Source: Monocercomonoides exilis
Taxonomy: Eukaryota > Preaxostyla > Oxymonadida > Polymastigidae
NCBI GenBank assembly: GCA_001643675.2
Contig: LSRY02000007.1
Location: forward strand, 1,938,001-2,002,000
Reading direction: 5' to 3'
DNA length: 64,000 nucleotides
Shown here: in pieces, positions 32,547 to 43,059 of the stretch
Position numbering within the stretch: position 1 is the stretch's first letter
How the letters are laid out: each line of letters starts with the position of its first letter
Notes under the pieces: model-generated
The model's input: only the letters and a program-made list of their open reading frames with translations
Told to the model about the DNA's origin: nothing
The model's database searches: none
Position numbers and translations under genes: made by a program

Positions 32547-33862
32547 ACTGCACAATGTTGAAGTCAAATGTTTATGTATTTGAATATGTATTTGAATATG
32601 CATTCACCAAATTTGTCTTCTGTTTTGAACTCCTCTTCTCTGTGTTACTGAAAATTTAAGTGAACATTTCATTTCCAACAGCAAGATTATTATAAACCAT
32701 AAACAGTTTAAATAAAATTATTACAGAAAAATCTCATTTTATTCTTGCTTTTTACAATTAATAAACATCAATATTAGCATTTCACCCATTTCATTTATGT
32801 ATTTTTTATAATAATTTCAATCTTATTTTTTCACAAGTTAGCTATTAATATTTTCTTTAATCAATCATTATTTATTTATTTATTATCGTTTTAAATATTA
32901 TATCTTCACATTTATTTCAGCCGAATAAGAAACAACTCGACTATTCATATTCTGTTTGTGATAGAAACAATTTCATAATATTTTTTGTTTTTAATGAATT
33001 ATTATGTATTAGCACTTCTTTAGTTTGTTTTTATTATTGATTTTGTTTTCATTTATGAAAACTTTCTCCTTTAATTGCTTAAAATATCATGTCATTGAAA
33101 TTTGTTTCAACAAATAGGTGTCATTTAAATATTACTCAAACTTTTAAGTATTGTTATCACATTAACAAACATGCTTTCAATCATTTATAGAGAGTTTTTT
33201 TTTATAAAGTTATTTTTAAATGTTTAATTTCGAAAAATTATTCTTTTTAATCAGATGAAATCATTTGAATTTGAAATTGCGAATATTACCGTGATTTATT
33301 TATTGATTTTCAATAAAAATAAAAACAAAAATTAATATTATTAAAGAAAAAAGAAGATTACAGTTCATTTTGGAAAAAAATGCATGAAGAAAATATTTCA
33401 GTTGATAAATTCAACGGACTCATTTCTGTGCGAAATATTTAAAAGAAACAATGAATTGCTTTTCTTTTCATTTTTTATGTGAATAATTAAACCATGTTTC
33501 ATTTTGTTAGTTTTTTTTTCTATCAATATAAATTTTGATTTTCACATTTCTATTTGAAATTCACAAAATTTGAGAAGAAAATAACATCCTTTCAATATTT
33601 GTAAGTCTTAACTGGAAATTATTTGAACTTTGTCTTAACCATTTGAAACATTTAAAATTTATTAATAATAATGATCAAAATACCACAACAATTAAATTGT
33701 TCATAAATTTTTGAGTATTCTGAGCTCATTCAATTAATATTGCGTGAAATTTTTCTGTTATGCAAAAGAGTCCTCAAAGGTCAAATGGAATTAGGACTCT
33801 TCATGGTTATTTATCTGTTATTTTAATGTTTATTAGATAATAATGACTATTTTTTATTTTAA
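32547..33862. other. AT-rich intergenic region, no gene seen
   Basis: About 1.3 kb of very AT-rich sequence between the surface protein and the helicase, both on the plus strand. No coding-like frame, RNA gene or repeat array was seen. A first exon of the helicase could lie near its right end (an ATG ATG at 33876-33881 just beyond it is out of frame with the main exon). Confidence 0.5.
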
Positions 33863-33895
33863 ATTTGTTTAAAATATGATGCATCAGGAACACGT

Positions 33896-35898
33896 GTGAC
33901 TTTCCCACACGGAATTTCTTTTATTATCGATTCTCCAACTGAAACAGAAATACAAGATTATTCAAAGAAAAATTCGAAAGAAACAATTAAAAAAACTAAA
34001 GCTGGAAAAATAAGCGAACGAGATCCCTGGAGTTCGCGCCCTAGAATCCCAACAGCTCTAAAGGTGACGGCAGTTGTTGCGAGTGAAATTGTAGACACTT
34101 CTTCAAAAAGAAAAAAGAAAAAATCAAAACTTAATGATGATAATTTGCCTTCAAATAGCTCGGGAGAAATTATTGATTTAACCAAACAAAAAGGCAAACC
34201 TTTTAAACGTGATAAACATGCAATAATTCAAGAGTATGAATACTTTCCCCCTGAGCAACGGAAATTTTCTGATAAATCTCCATTGGAAAAAGAAGTTGTT
34301 GTTTGCGAAGAGGAAAGTCTGTTTGATGAAATTTCTGAAGATGTTAATTCTCAAAATGAATTATCTTCACATCAAACTTCCTCATCATCTGATATCGTTT
34401 CATCTAAATCAAGCAAGAAAAATGATCATGCAAAAGAAAAGCACAAGAAAGAAAAAAAAAGTAAAAAGTCAACACATAAAGGATATACACTTTGGTACAG
34501 TGATAATAACACAGAATTGAATGATTCAACTTCAAAAATTCTGAAAAAAGAAGATTCAGACAAAAATGAAGCTTCACATTCCGCTGGGACAATTCAGAAA
34601 ATAAAAAAGAAAGAAAGAGATGATGCTACGAAATCAACTGCGACATCAAAATCTTCTTCTTCAAATTCTTCACACTCTTTAAACCCTTCAAACTCTTCAA
34701 ATTCTTCAAACTCTTCGAATTCTTCCACAGTTCCTCATTCTTTAACCTCATCCGCTTCTTTTCCATTAAATCATTCGTCATCAACTGCTCACCAGGTTCC
34801 AACGAACACTCAATCATTTCGACAAAATTCTCTCAAAACCACTCAATCCAATTCTTCTTCTGCCCCATCTGCATCTTCATCATCCTCTGCAGCAAATAAC
34901 ACAACAAATCGCAAACATTCGCTTTCTTCGTCATCAAATCCATCTCACTTTGCTTCTTCTTCAGCTTCAACAGCATCATCAGCGTCATCAGCGTCATCAA
35001 CAGCATTAACAGCTCCTTCAATTCAATCAAATGCCTCAGCTCCATCAGCTTCATCTCAACCACAGCATTCATTTCCCAAGCAAACATCATCATCGACTTT
35101 GCCATCAACAACTGCTTCTGCTTATCCTTCTTCATCTCATCCAAACTATTCAACAGCAGCACCTTCTTCAGCATCTTCATTGCCGCCATCTTCACATATC
35201 ACATCAACTGCTCCTGCTTATTCAACTTCTTCTCCTCTATCTTCTCCTCTATCTTCTCCTTTGTCTTCCCCTCGCTTTTCTCCTTCTCCCCCTCTTCCTG
35301 CTCAGAAAGGCATTCCACCTGTTGGCTGCTCCTCTCCATACGCCCAGCCTTCATATCCACTCCCTTCCGCTCCACAGCCTCCCTTTTATCCTCCTCCTCT
35401 GCCTCAGCCTTCATTCATTCCCCCTTCTTATCCACAGCCTCCTTATCCCCCTTCTTTTCCCCCTTCTTTTCCTCTGCCTTTCCAACAGAATTCTTATCAA
35501 CAGGCTCCTTTCAATCAACCTCCCTATCCTCAACGAGCTTATCCACCTCCATCTTTCCCTTCTTCCTCTCCTCCTCCTCTTCCTCTTCCTCCTTCTGCTT
35601 ATGCTTCTCCTGTCTCATTTCCTTCTAATTCACCTCCACCTTATCAGCCTCCAACATATCCACAAATTTCTCTTTCTCCTCCTTCTCTTTCTCCTCCTCG
35701 TCAGCCTGTTTCAAATTCTCCTCCTTCTTCCTCAAAGCCATCTGCTCTGCCAAGCTCTTTCCCACAATCCAACTCTTTTCTCTTTTCTTCTTCTTCTTCT
35801 GAACCAATTCTGAAAAGACCTCCAATCGCTCCAAAGAAAGGTGTTGTGGCTTCTTCTCAGCAAAACTCTTCTTTTGGATTGGAAAGCTCACAAAACAG

Positions 35899-35931
<33 letters not shown>

Positions 35932-38900
35932 TAATACTACTATTAATTCTTCTTCTGTTTCAAAGAAAGCAAACAATGTGACAGTCTCAAAAGGCATTTC
36001 AAATACTTCATCATCATCTTCTTCTTCTGCTTCTGCTTCTTCTTCCTCTTCTGCTTCTTCTTCTTCCTCTTCTTCTCAGAGACATTCGATGCAGATCACA
36101 ACAACACAGGCATCGCTGCCTGACTACACGCTCTCGCTGATCCCTCCTCCTCTGCTTGCAGAAGGCGAAAATCCACTCACTGCTTTTAATTCTCCTTCAT
36201 CATCTTCTTCATCATCTTCTTCATCTTTCTCTTCTTCTCCCTCATCATCATCATCATCATCTGTGAATAAAAAAGCGATAAATTTTCCAGACTCATCTTT
36301 TCTGTCACTTGATGAAGATGACACGTGGAATGAAAGTTTTCTGAGAAATCAGCCAGAAAACACTGCAAAACAGACAAAAACACCTCAAGTCAATCAAAAT
36401 TCACATTCTTCTTCCTCCACCACCTCTTCTTCCTCTTCTTCCTCTTCTTCTGAGCCATCTGACAATCAGCAGAATATTCAAAAGAATGGTGAATCTGAGC
36501 ATTTGAACAAGAAACATGTCAAAGAAGTGTTTCATTCGAGTCTTTATCACAATGCATCATCGCCATCATCATCATCTTCTTCTTCTTCTTCTTCGTCTCA
36601 TTCTTCTTCTTCTGCTTCTCCTCCTCATTCTTCTTCTCATTCCCTTTCTCCTCCTCGCTCTCATTCTTCCACTTCTCACTCTTCTTCTTCTTCTTCTTCT
36701 CATTCTCGTTCTCATTCTCATTCCCACTCTAATTCCCACTCTAATTCACATTCTCATTCCTCTTCTCATTCCTCCTCTTCTTCTGCTACTGCTACTGACA
36801 CAAACACAGCAAATACACACACATCAACATCTGCTCATCATTCAGAAAAGAATTCTCCTCCATCTCATCAAAAACATCAAAATGACACTCATCCATCAAA
36901 ATCATCATCATCATCAGTATCATCATCATCATCATCTTCTTCTTCTTCTTCTTCTTCTTCTTCTTCTTCTTCTCCTCCTCCTCCTCCTCCTCCTCCTCCT
37001 CCTCCTCCTCCTCCTTCTCCTCCTTCTCCTTCTTCTTCTTCTTCCTCTTCAAAACGTCTCCAATCCACTCCAATTAAAGAGTGCAAGTCAACATCCAATA
37101 AAAATGATCATCAAAAAGAACAAGACATGCAATTGAATTCTTTGGATTTGCCAAATTTTCTCAAGTTTTCAACAGAAAAACAAGCCACCGAAACAGAAAA
37201 GAAAACATCAAAAAATGTTCTTTCAAAAACTTCATCAGCAAAATCCTCTTCTTCAACTCCTTCTCGTTCATTTCATTCTTCTTCTCCTTCTTCTCCTTCC
37301 ACACCTTCCACACCTTCCACACCTTCTTCTGAATCTCTTCCTCTTCCTCCTGTTTCATCACCCGCTGTTGAGTCGCTTTCATTTCGATCTGAAGAAGAAA
37401 GCGCTTTTGATCTTTCTTCATCAAATCTGAAACAAACACAATCATCTTCATCATCATCATCTTCTTCTTCTTCTTCTTCTCCAACTTCTGAAAGAGAGAA
37501 GAAGCAAAATGAACAATCTCAGTCAACTCTCCCTAATTCTTCTTCTTCTTCTTCCTTCTCTTCTTCTTCTTCTCGCCATTCACACAAACCACATCCGTCT
37601 GCCATTCAAACTCGTCCTCCGCCTGGCAAAGTTTCCTCTCCATTTGGACTTTCGAAGCCGTCCAACCCAAATCTCATTCCCATTTCGCCTCAGACTTCTC
37701 CTTTTGCCACTTCATCTGACACTTCAGCTGCTGCTTCCAAGCAATCTTTCCCTTCAAATCTCAATCTTTCCTCTCCTTTGTCATCATCATCTTCTTCTTC
37801 TTCTTCCTCTTCTTCTTCTTCTTCTCTTTCTGTTTCTCCATCCAATTCATTTAGTGTCACAGCTCTTTTTCGCAGTCTTGTTTCGCTTGTCAAAAAAGGC
37901 GAGTCTGTCTTTCTGACAGGCCCAGCTGGAAGTGGAAAGACGACAATTCTGAAGCGACTTCTGAAAATGTTTGAAGAAGACGACGAGAAAAGATGGAGGA
38001 AAACACACGAAGATGGAGGAGTCAATGAAGAATGGGGCGAATTCTCTCTAAAAACAGGGAAAAAGACTTCTTCAAAGAAAAGCTCAGAAGACAAAAAATA
38101 TGCAAAAACAAGCAAAGGATTAAAGCCCTTTCCTTCTTCTTCTTCTTCTTCTGGTGCTAATCCATTTGCAATGCCGTCTTCATTTTCCTCTTCTCTTTCT
38201 TCTTCTCCTTCTTATTCGACATATCGCCCAGGTTCTTCTTTGTCCTCTTCCTTTGCTGCATCTTCTGCCTCCCGCACATTCATCACTGCGATGACAGGAG
38301 CTGCTGCTGTTGAGCTGAAAGGAGGGATGACTCTGCACAGCTTTGCGGGGATTGGGCTGGGTGTGGGCACAAAAGAGGAGCTGGCGAGGAAGATTATGCA
38401 GCTGGACACAGACGCCATGCAGAGGGCAAGAGAGAGGTGGAGAATGTGCGAGAGGCTGGTGGTGGACGAGGTGAGCATGTTGGATGCTGCTCTGTTTGAG
38501 AAGCTGGAGTGGGTGGCGCGGATGGTCCGAAGAGACGAGCGGCCGTTTGGCGGCATTCAGCTCATTTTGTGTGGCGACTTCTGTCAGCTGCCGCCGGTGC
38601 AGAGGCAGCCTTCGACAGAGGAAGAGGTGGAGGCATACCAGGCGATGTTGAGGGAGAAGGAGAGGGAGGAGAGGGAGATGAAGGAGATGGGCGAGCGATT
38701 TGGCGGAAGAGGAAGAATGAGAGGCGCTGGAATGCAGCTGAAAACGCTTTCTTCACAGAGAGATTGCTTTGTCGAGGCATTTAGTGGGTTTTCTGGAGCA
38801 AGGAATGTGTTTGCTGCTGGCTCTTTCTCTTCCTCTCCTTCTTTGTCGCCACCCCTTTCTCCTTCTCCACCTCCCTCTGCTCTGCCTGCCCCGCGTTTCC

Positions 38901-41044
38901 TGTTTGAAGCGAGCTGTTTCGACACAGCTGTTCCGAATGTGGTTGTGCTGCAGTCGATTTTCCGGCAGAGTGATCAAGTTCTGATTGAGCTGCTGAAACA
39001 GGTGCGGATCGGAAGGGTGTCTCCTTTCGGGTGTGCTGTGCTGGACTATCTGAAGAGGCCTCTCGACATCAGCACGAGCGGAAACTTCGCCAGCAAAAAA
39101 GAGGAAGACAGCATTCTTCCTTCGTCCGACTCTAAACCTCAGCCGGTTCTTCTTCCGACGCAGCTGTTTTCGCGCAATGTGGATGTGAATGCGATTAACC
39201 AGCTGCATCTCAGCCAGCTCAAAGGCGACCCCATCTTGTATCATGCAAAAGATTGTGGGTCTGCAGAATTTCTCCCGTTTCTCCGGCATTCAGTTGTGGT
39301 TGATACTGTTGTGGAGCTGAAGATAGGGGCGCAGGTGATGCTGCTGAAGAACATGCCTGAAGTTGGCCTGGTGAATGGCTCGAGGGGAATTGTGGTGGAC
39401 TTTGTGGCAGTGAAGAAGAAGAAGAAGGGCAAGAAGGAGAAGAGGAGGATGCACAGACTGGAAGAAGTGGGGAGGAAGAGGAGGATGATTGATGGAGACG
39501 AGGAAGACAGCAGTTTGGAGGAGGAGAACGTGTCTGAGCGAAGGAGAAGGCACATGTTTGGAGACGAGCACGAGATCGAGTTTGGGATGCAAAATGCACT
39601 GGTGGGCAGGAAAGACTGGAAAAAGAGGAAAAATGACTCGGACAGCTCAGATGGGAATGAATATGACGATTCGAGCGACAGCGAAGACGAAGACGAAGAC
39701 GAAGAAAGGGGAAACAACGGGATTGTGGGCTTCTTTGGATTTGGAGATGATTCAAGTGATTCAAGCAGCAGCAGTGTGAGTTCGAAGAAGAAGAAGAAGA
39801 AGAAGAAGAAGAAGAAGAAGATAGAAAAGGAAAAGAAGAAAAATAAAAAGAAGAAGGAGAAAGAGAAAGAGAAAGAGAAAGAGAAAGAGACAACAGGAAA
39901 AAAATCGAAGGAAAAAACAAAAAATGATGAAGAAACGCACTCAACAAAGAAATCTCAAAAGATTAAAGAAGAGATAGAAGAAAAGATAAAAGAAGAGATA
40001 GAAGAAAAGAAGAAAAAGAAAAAGAAGAAAGAAGAAAAGAAGATTAAACATGAGACCGAGTCATTGCTATCTTCTGCAGAAGATGCCAAATCAATTGCGA
40101 CAGATTTGAAAGAACGAAAGTCTGTTTCTTTGTCTTCTGAGCAAAAAATAGACGATGTGACTGCCATTCCAGGAGTGTTCAAAACAGAAGAAGACGAAGC
40201 AAAAGAGGAGGAGATAGAGAAAGAAGAAGAAGACGACGAAGAAGAGGGCAGCGACAGCGAAATAGAGTCTGTTGAAATTACAGTCACAGGAAGAGATCCA
40301 AACGACAGGCTTTATCCAGTTGTGAGGTTCTTCACAGCAAAGCCCCAGTCAAACAGCTCTTCTTCACCCTCCGATGCGTCTGCCTCTCCGCCATATTTTG
40401 ACCTTCTCTTGAGGGAGTCTGTTTGGAACTACGAGCGGGTGAACCCCTCGACGCAGGAGACGGAGGTGGTGGCAAAGCGGATCCAGCTGCCGTTGAAGCT
40501 GGCGTGGGCGTCGACGATGCACAAGTCGCAGGGGATGAGCATCGACTGGCTGGAAGTGTCGCTCTGCGACTGCTTTGCAGAGGGGCAGGCGTATGTGGCG
40601 CTGAGCAGGGCGCGGAGGTTGGAAGGGCTGCGGGTGGTGGAGTGGAAGAAAGACGCCATCAGAGCCAACAGCAAAGTGGTTGAGTGGTACCGAAGGCAGA
40701 AGTGTCTGATGAGGATTAAGGAAAAAGAGAAGGAGAGGGAGAGGGAGAAGGAAAAAGGTGGAAAGCATTCTTCGGTTTCTTGTGCTGCTCCTTCGTTTCA
40801 TTCGTCCAGAGCATCAGGCTCGTTGGAGCGAGAGATTAATGAAATGATGCCTGCTGTTGTTGAGGAAGAGGAGGAAGAGTACAGAAGAGGCGACATGATT
40901 TTGGAGAGCTTTCTAAAGAGAATACAGAAAGAGGGCAAGTTTCCTGAGAAAATTTCAGAGGCTAAAAGGCAAAAATGGAATTCTTTTGAGGATCCTGCAA
41001 ATGGAATTAGCAAAAGAAAACCAAAACAAAGCAAAAGAGGATGA
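33896..41044 (+). CDS. PIF1-family DNA helicase with giant low-complexity extension
   Basis: The frame is open from 33863 to TGA at 41042-41044 but has no ATG before codon 732 (nt 36089); the start given is a GTG and only nominal. A short upstream exon is the best explanation. Residues 1-1330 are mostly Ser, Pro and Lys runs. The helicase core has all expected motifs: Walker A GPAGSGKTT (1342-1350), motif Ia TGAAAVELKGGMTLHSFAGI, Walker B VVDEVSMLD (D1524-E1525), motif III GDFCQLPPVQ (G1560), motif IV SIFRQ, a GAQVMLLKN...LVNGSRG motif V region, and motif VI MHKSQGMSID (H2209) followed by YVALSRAR. Some 290 residues of Lys/Glu-rich sequence split motifs V and VI, and a shorter Ser/Glu-rich insert follows motif III. 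PIF1 enzymes are 5'-3' helicases of nucleus or mitochondrion acting on forks, G4 DNA and telomeres; an oxymonad has no known mitochondrion, so nuclear is inferred. The core looks active. Confidence 0.88.
36898..37057. repeat. Trinucleotide tract coding poly-Ser then poly-Pro
   Basis: TCA and TCT triplets run into CCT triplets, giving more than 20 serines followed by about 16 prolines in the helicase frame. Similar TCT/TCA tracts occur near 35900, 36010-36075, 36195-36255, 36565-36610, 37440-37480 and 37785-37830. The same triplets leave long frames open in the other phases (poly-Leu, poly-Phe, poly-Glu on the opposite strand), which are shadows and not genes. Confidence 0.85.
39786..40036. 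repeat. AAG/GAA-rich tract inside the helicase gene
   Basis: Purine-only triplet runs encode the Lys/Glu-rich insert between helicase motifs V and VI. The tract includes about twelve AAG codons in a row and an AAAGAG hexamer run near 39860-39890. It is likely a solvent-exposed charged linker looping out of the helicase fold. Confidence 0.75.
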
Positions 41045-41435
41045 AGCGAAAATGTGATCTCTTATGTATTTATTGATTGAATTTTCTCATTTCACATAAA
41101 GATATCAAAATAAAAAAGTTTGAAAAGGAGAAATGGAAAAAAAAAGTTTGATTTGATTTGTTTTGTTTGACAAAGGGGGGGATAAATATGAATGAAACAA
41201 AAAAATAACTAATTCTGTTTTCTTTTTCTTTTTCCTTTTCTTTTTTCTTTCTTTCTTTTTCCTTGAAATGATAAAGCCTAACAAATGGAGTATCAAACGC
41301 TTGTGCATCCAAAATGAACTGTTGGGATGAAAAGGCTCGGAATTCTTATAAAATTAAAAACGAAATAAAAACTGTCAACATTTTATTAGAAATATTTCCC
41401 CAAAAAATTTTTTTCTATCTAAAAATTGATAATGT

Positions 41436-41486
<51 letters not shown>

Positions 41487-41741
41487 GCAAAATCCAAAAA
41501 AACAACTCTTTTTTCCAAATATATAAATATAAATTAGCAATTTCGAAAAAAAATGCTTTCAAAAGACATAATGAACAAATAAGGAAAACACAAAAGATAC
41601 AAAACAAGAAGTGAAACAAAAAAATTTAGCTGTGACGTGAAGACATGTGTAATGAGGAGGAGAAGGAAAGCTCCTTATCTCAGAGCTTTCTGGTTGTCAA
41701 AGAAAAGAATCGCTCAAGTTTGTCTCGCCTGAATTTCGTTC
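41045..41741. other. Intergenic region between convergent genes
   Basis: The helicase ends at 41044 and the Rab4-like gene ends, on the other strand, at 41742, so this holds two 3' regions. It contains a pyrimidine-rich stretch near 41215-41265 and the homopolymer noted at 41437-41483. No coding frame is credible. Confidence 0.5.
41437..41483. repeat. Homopolymer of 47 T
   Basis: An uninterrupted run of 47 thymines on the plus strand in the shared 3' intergenic region. Such a run is hard to sequence, so the exact length is uncertain. Confidence 0.9.
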
Positions 41742-42906
41742 TCAACATCCTTCACACAGCCCGCCATTCCTCGATGGCTTTGGGTCGTGAAGGGTTATCG
41801 GGACAGTGTCATCAGGAGGCAGCTCTTCCATGTCGTGTGCGGACAGAAAAGAGGGCTGAACAGATATTCCACTTCCATATGTCTCCGGTCGAATAACATC
41901 TTCAACAATCACAATAGACAAAGTCATAAATTTGGGAACAAATAGTTGAATTTCCAATTCAGTTGTTTTTGTTATTTATCCCCAAAATCACATTTAGTGT
42001 AAGTCGAAATACAAAATTTCCAAACCTTCTTCAATTTTTGTCAAAATAGATCTTGCGCATTTCAAAAACGCCTCGTCCACTTTGTCTCCCGTTAGCGCGC
42101 TTGTCTCTAGAAAAGGTATTTCTTGAGAAGAAATATCAAAAAATAAAAAGTTGTAACAAGAAACAAATTTTGATTTCCAGAAAAATATTTTTTTGATAAA
42201 AACAAACCATTCTCTTGAGCGAAGCGTGCTCCTTCCAAAAAAGGAACATCTCGATCATCTTCCATGTCAACTGTCATTTAAGGAAAATCAATGAAAAACA
42301 TAAATTTCAATTCAAAATTTTTTCAAATTGAAGAATCAGTAAATGCAAACCTTTATTTCCAAGAATAATACAGCATGCTTGAGGATGAACTCTTTGCCTA
42401 GCATCGGCTATCCAATGAGTAATGCTATTGAATGAATCACGGTTTGTGATGTCATAGACTAAAATTACTCCAACAGCATCGCGATAGTACGACTGTGTCA
42501 ATGTTCGAAACCTTTCACTTCCAGCAGTATCCCACGCTAAAATTAATTAAAATTATTAAATAATGAAAAATAATTTAACCCTACACAAAAACGAGTATTT
42601 GAATATGTATGTGTATATAAAGAAAGCAATTTTTTAAAAAAAATGCTAACTTGGATTTTTATCATTCTATCACCCAATTCCACAATTGTTGTTCCAAATT
42701 CCACTCCTACGGTATGTGTTGTATCATCGTAAAACTTGTCTTCAATAAAACGTCTCAAAAGACAAGATTTTCCAGTTCCTTTTGTTTCATTAAATCGTGC
42801 AAAATAAAAAAGGAAAAATAATAAAATCGAATTAAAAAACGTAAATTACAAAACCTGCGTCTCCAATAATTATAAATTTAAAGCCAATATCATATTCTCC
42901 TTCCAT
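41742..42906 (-). CDS. Rab4-like small GTPase, six exons
   Basis: I assembled exons 42906-42855, 42778-42650, 42536-42351, 42270-42208, 42121-42026 and 41899-41742, giving 227 residues and a TGA stop. All G motifs are present: P-loop GDAGTGKS (15-22), switch [14 protein letters not shown] (62-66), NKVD (121-124) and ETSAL. Rab4-specific matches are the [13 protein letters not shown] start, [27 protein letters not shown] and [16 protein letters not shown]. Rab4 directs fast recycling from early endosomes to the plasma membrane. Two oddities: switch II reads AGSERF, with Ser67 in place of the catalytic Gln, and the C-terminus is CEGC, unlike the usual CC, CXC or CCXX prenylation ends. Introns are 76, 113, 80, 86 and 126 bp; four have a G|GTTTG donor and AG acceptor, and intron 2 fits no GT-AG solution. 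The helical-membrane gene starts divergently 153 bp away. Confidence 0.9.
42537..42649 (-). other. Non-canonical intron 2 of the Rab4-like gene
   Basis: The protein requires KIQ-A-WDTAG across this junction. The genomic borders read CAAG then TTAGC at the donor and TTTTAG then CGTGG at the acceptor. The possible phase-correct cuts are TT-AG, GT-TA or AG-TT; none is GT-AG. One missing G at the donor (CAAG|GTTAGC) would make it regular and match the other four introns. Confidence 0.65.
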
Positions 42907-43059
42907 CGAAAGTCACTTTTTGTAATCTAAAAATTTTAATAGGGAACACACGATCATTCATTTAACTATTAATTTGTTCAGTTCATTTTTCGAATCTTAT
43001 ATTTATTGTTGATTAATATTTATCAAGAATTATTATCCCATTATAACGCATATAAATGC
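42907..43059. promoter_or_regulatory. Compact bidirectional promoter region
   Basis: Only 153 bp separate the ATG codons of the divergent Rab4-like and TMEM185-like genes. Both promoters and 5' leaders must lie here. The sequence is AT-rich with no element I can name. Confidence 0.55.

Noticed and set aside
35031-37526. Long leucine-, phenylalanine- or glutamate-rich frames on both strands in the helicase gene
   Set aside because: They are other readings of the TCT/TCA/CCT triplet runs that encode Ser and Pro in the helicase frame; they have homopolymer composition and no motifs.
39219-39947. Minus-strand frame of 242 codons opposite the helicase
   Set aside because: It is serine/leucine-rich antisense of the Lys/Glu insert and of conserved helicase motifs, which fix the plus-strand reading.
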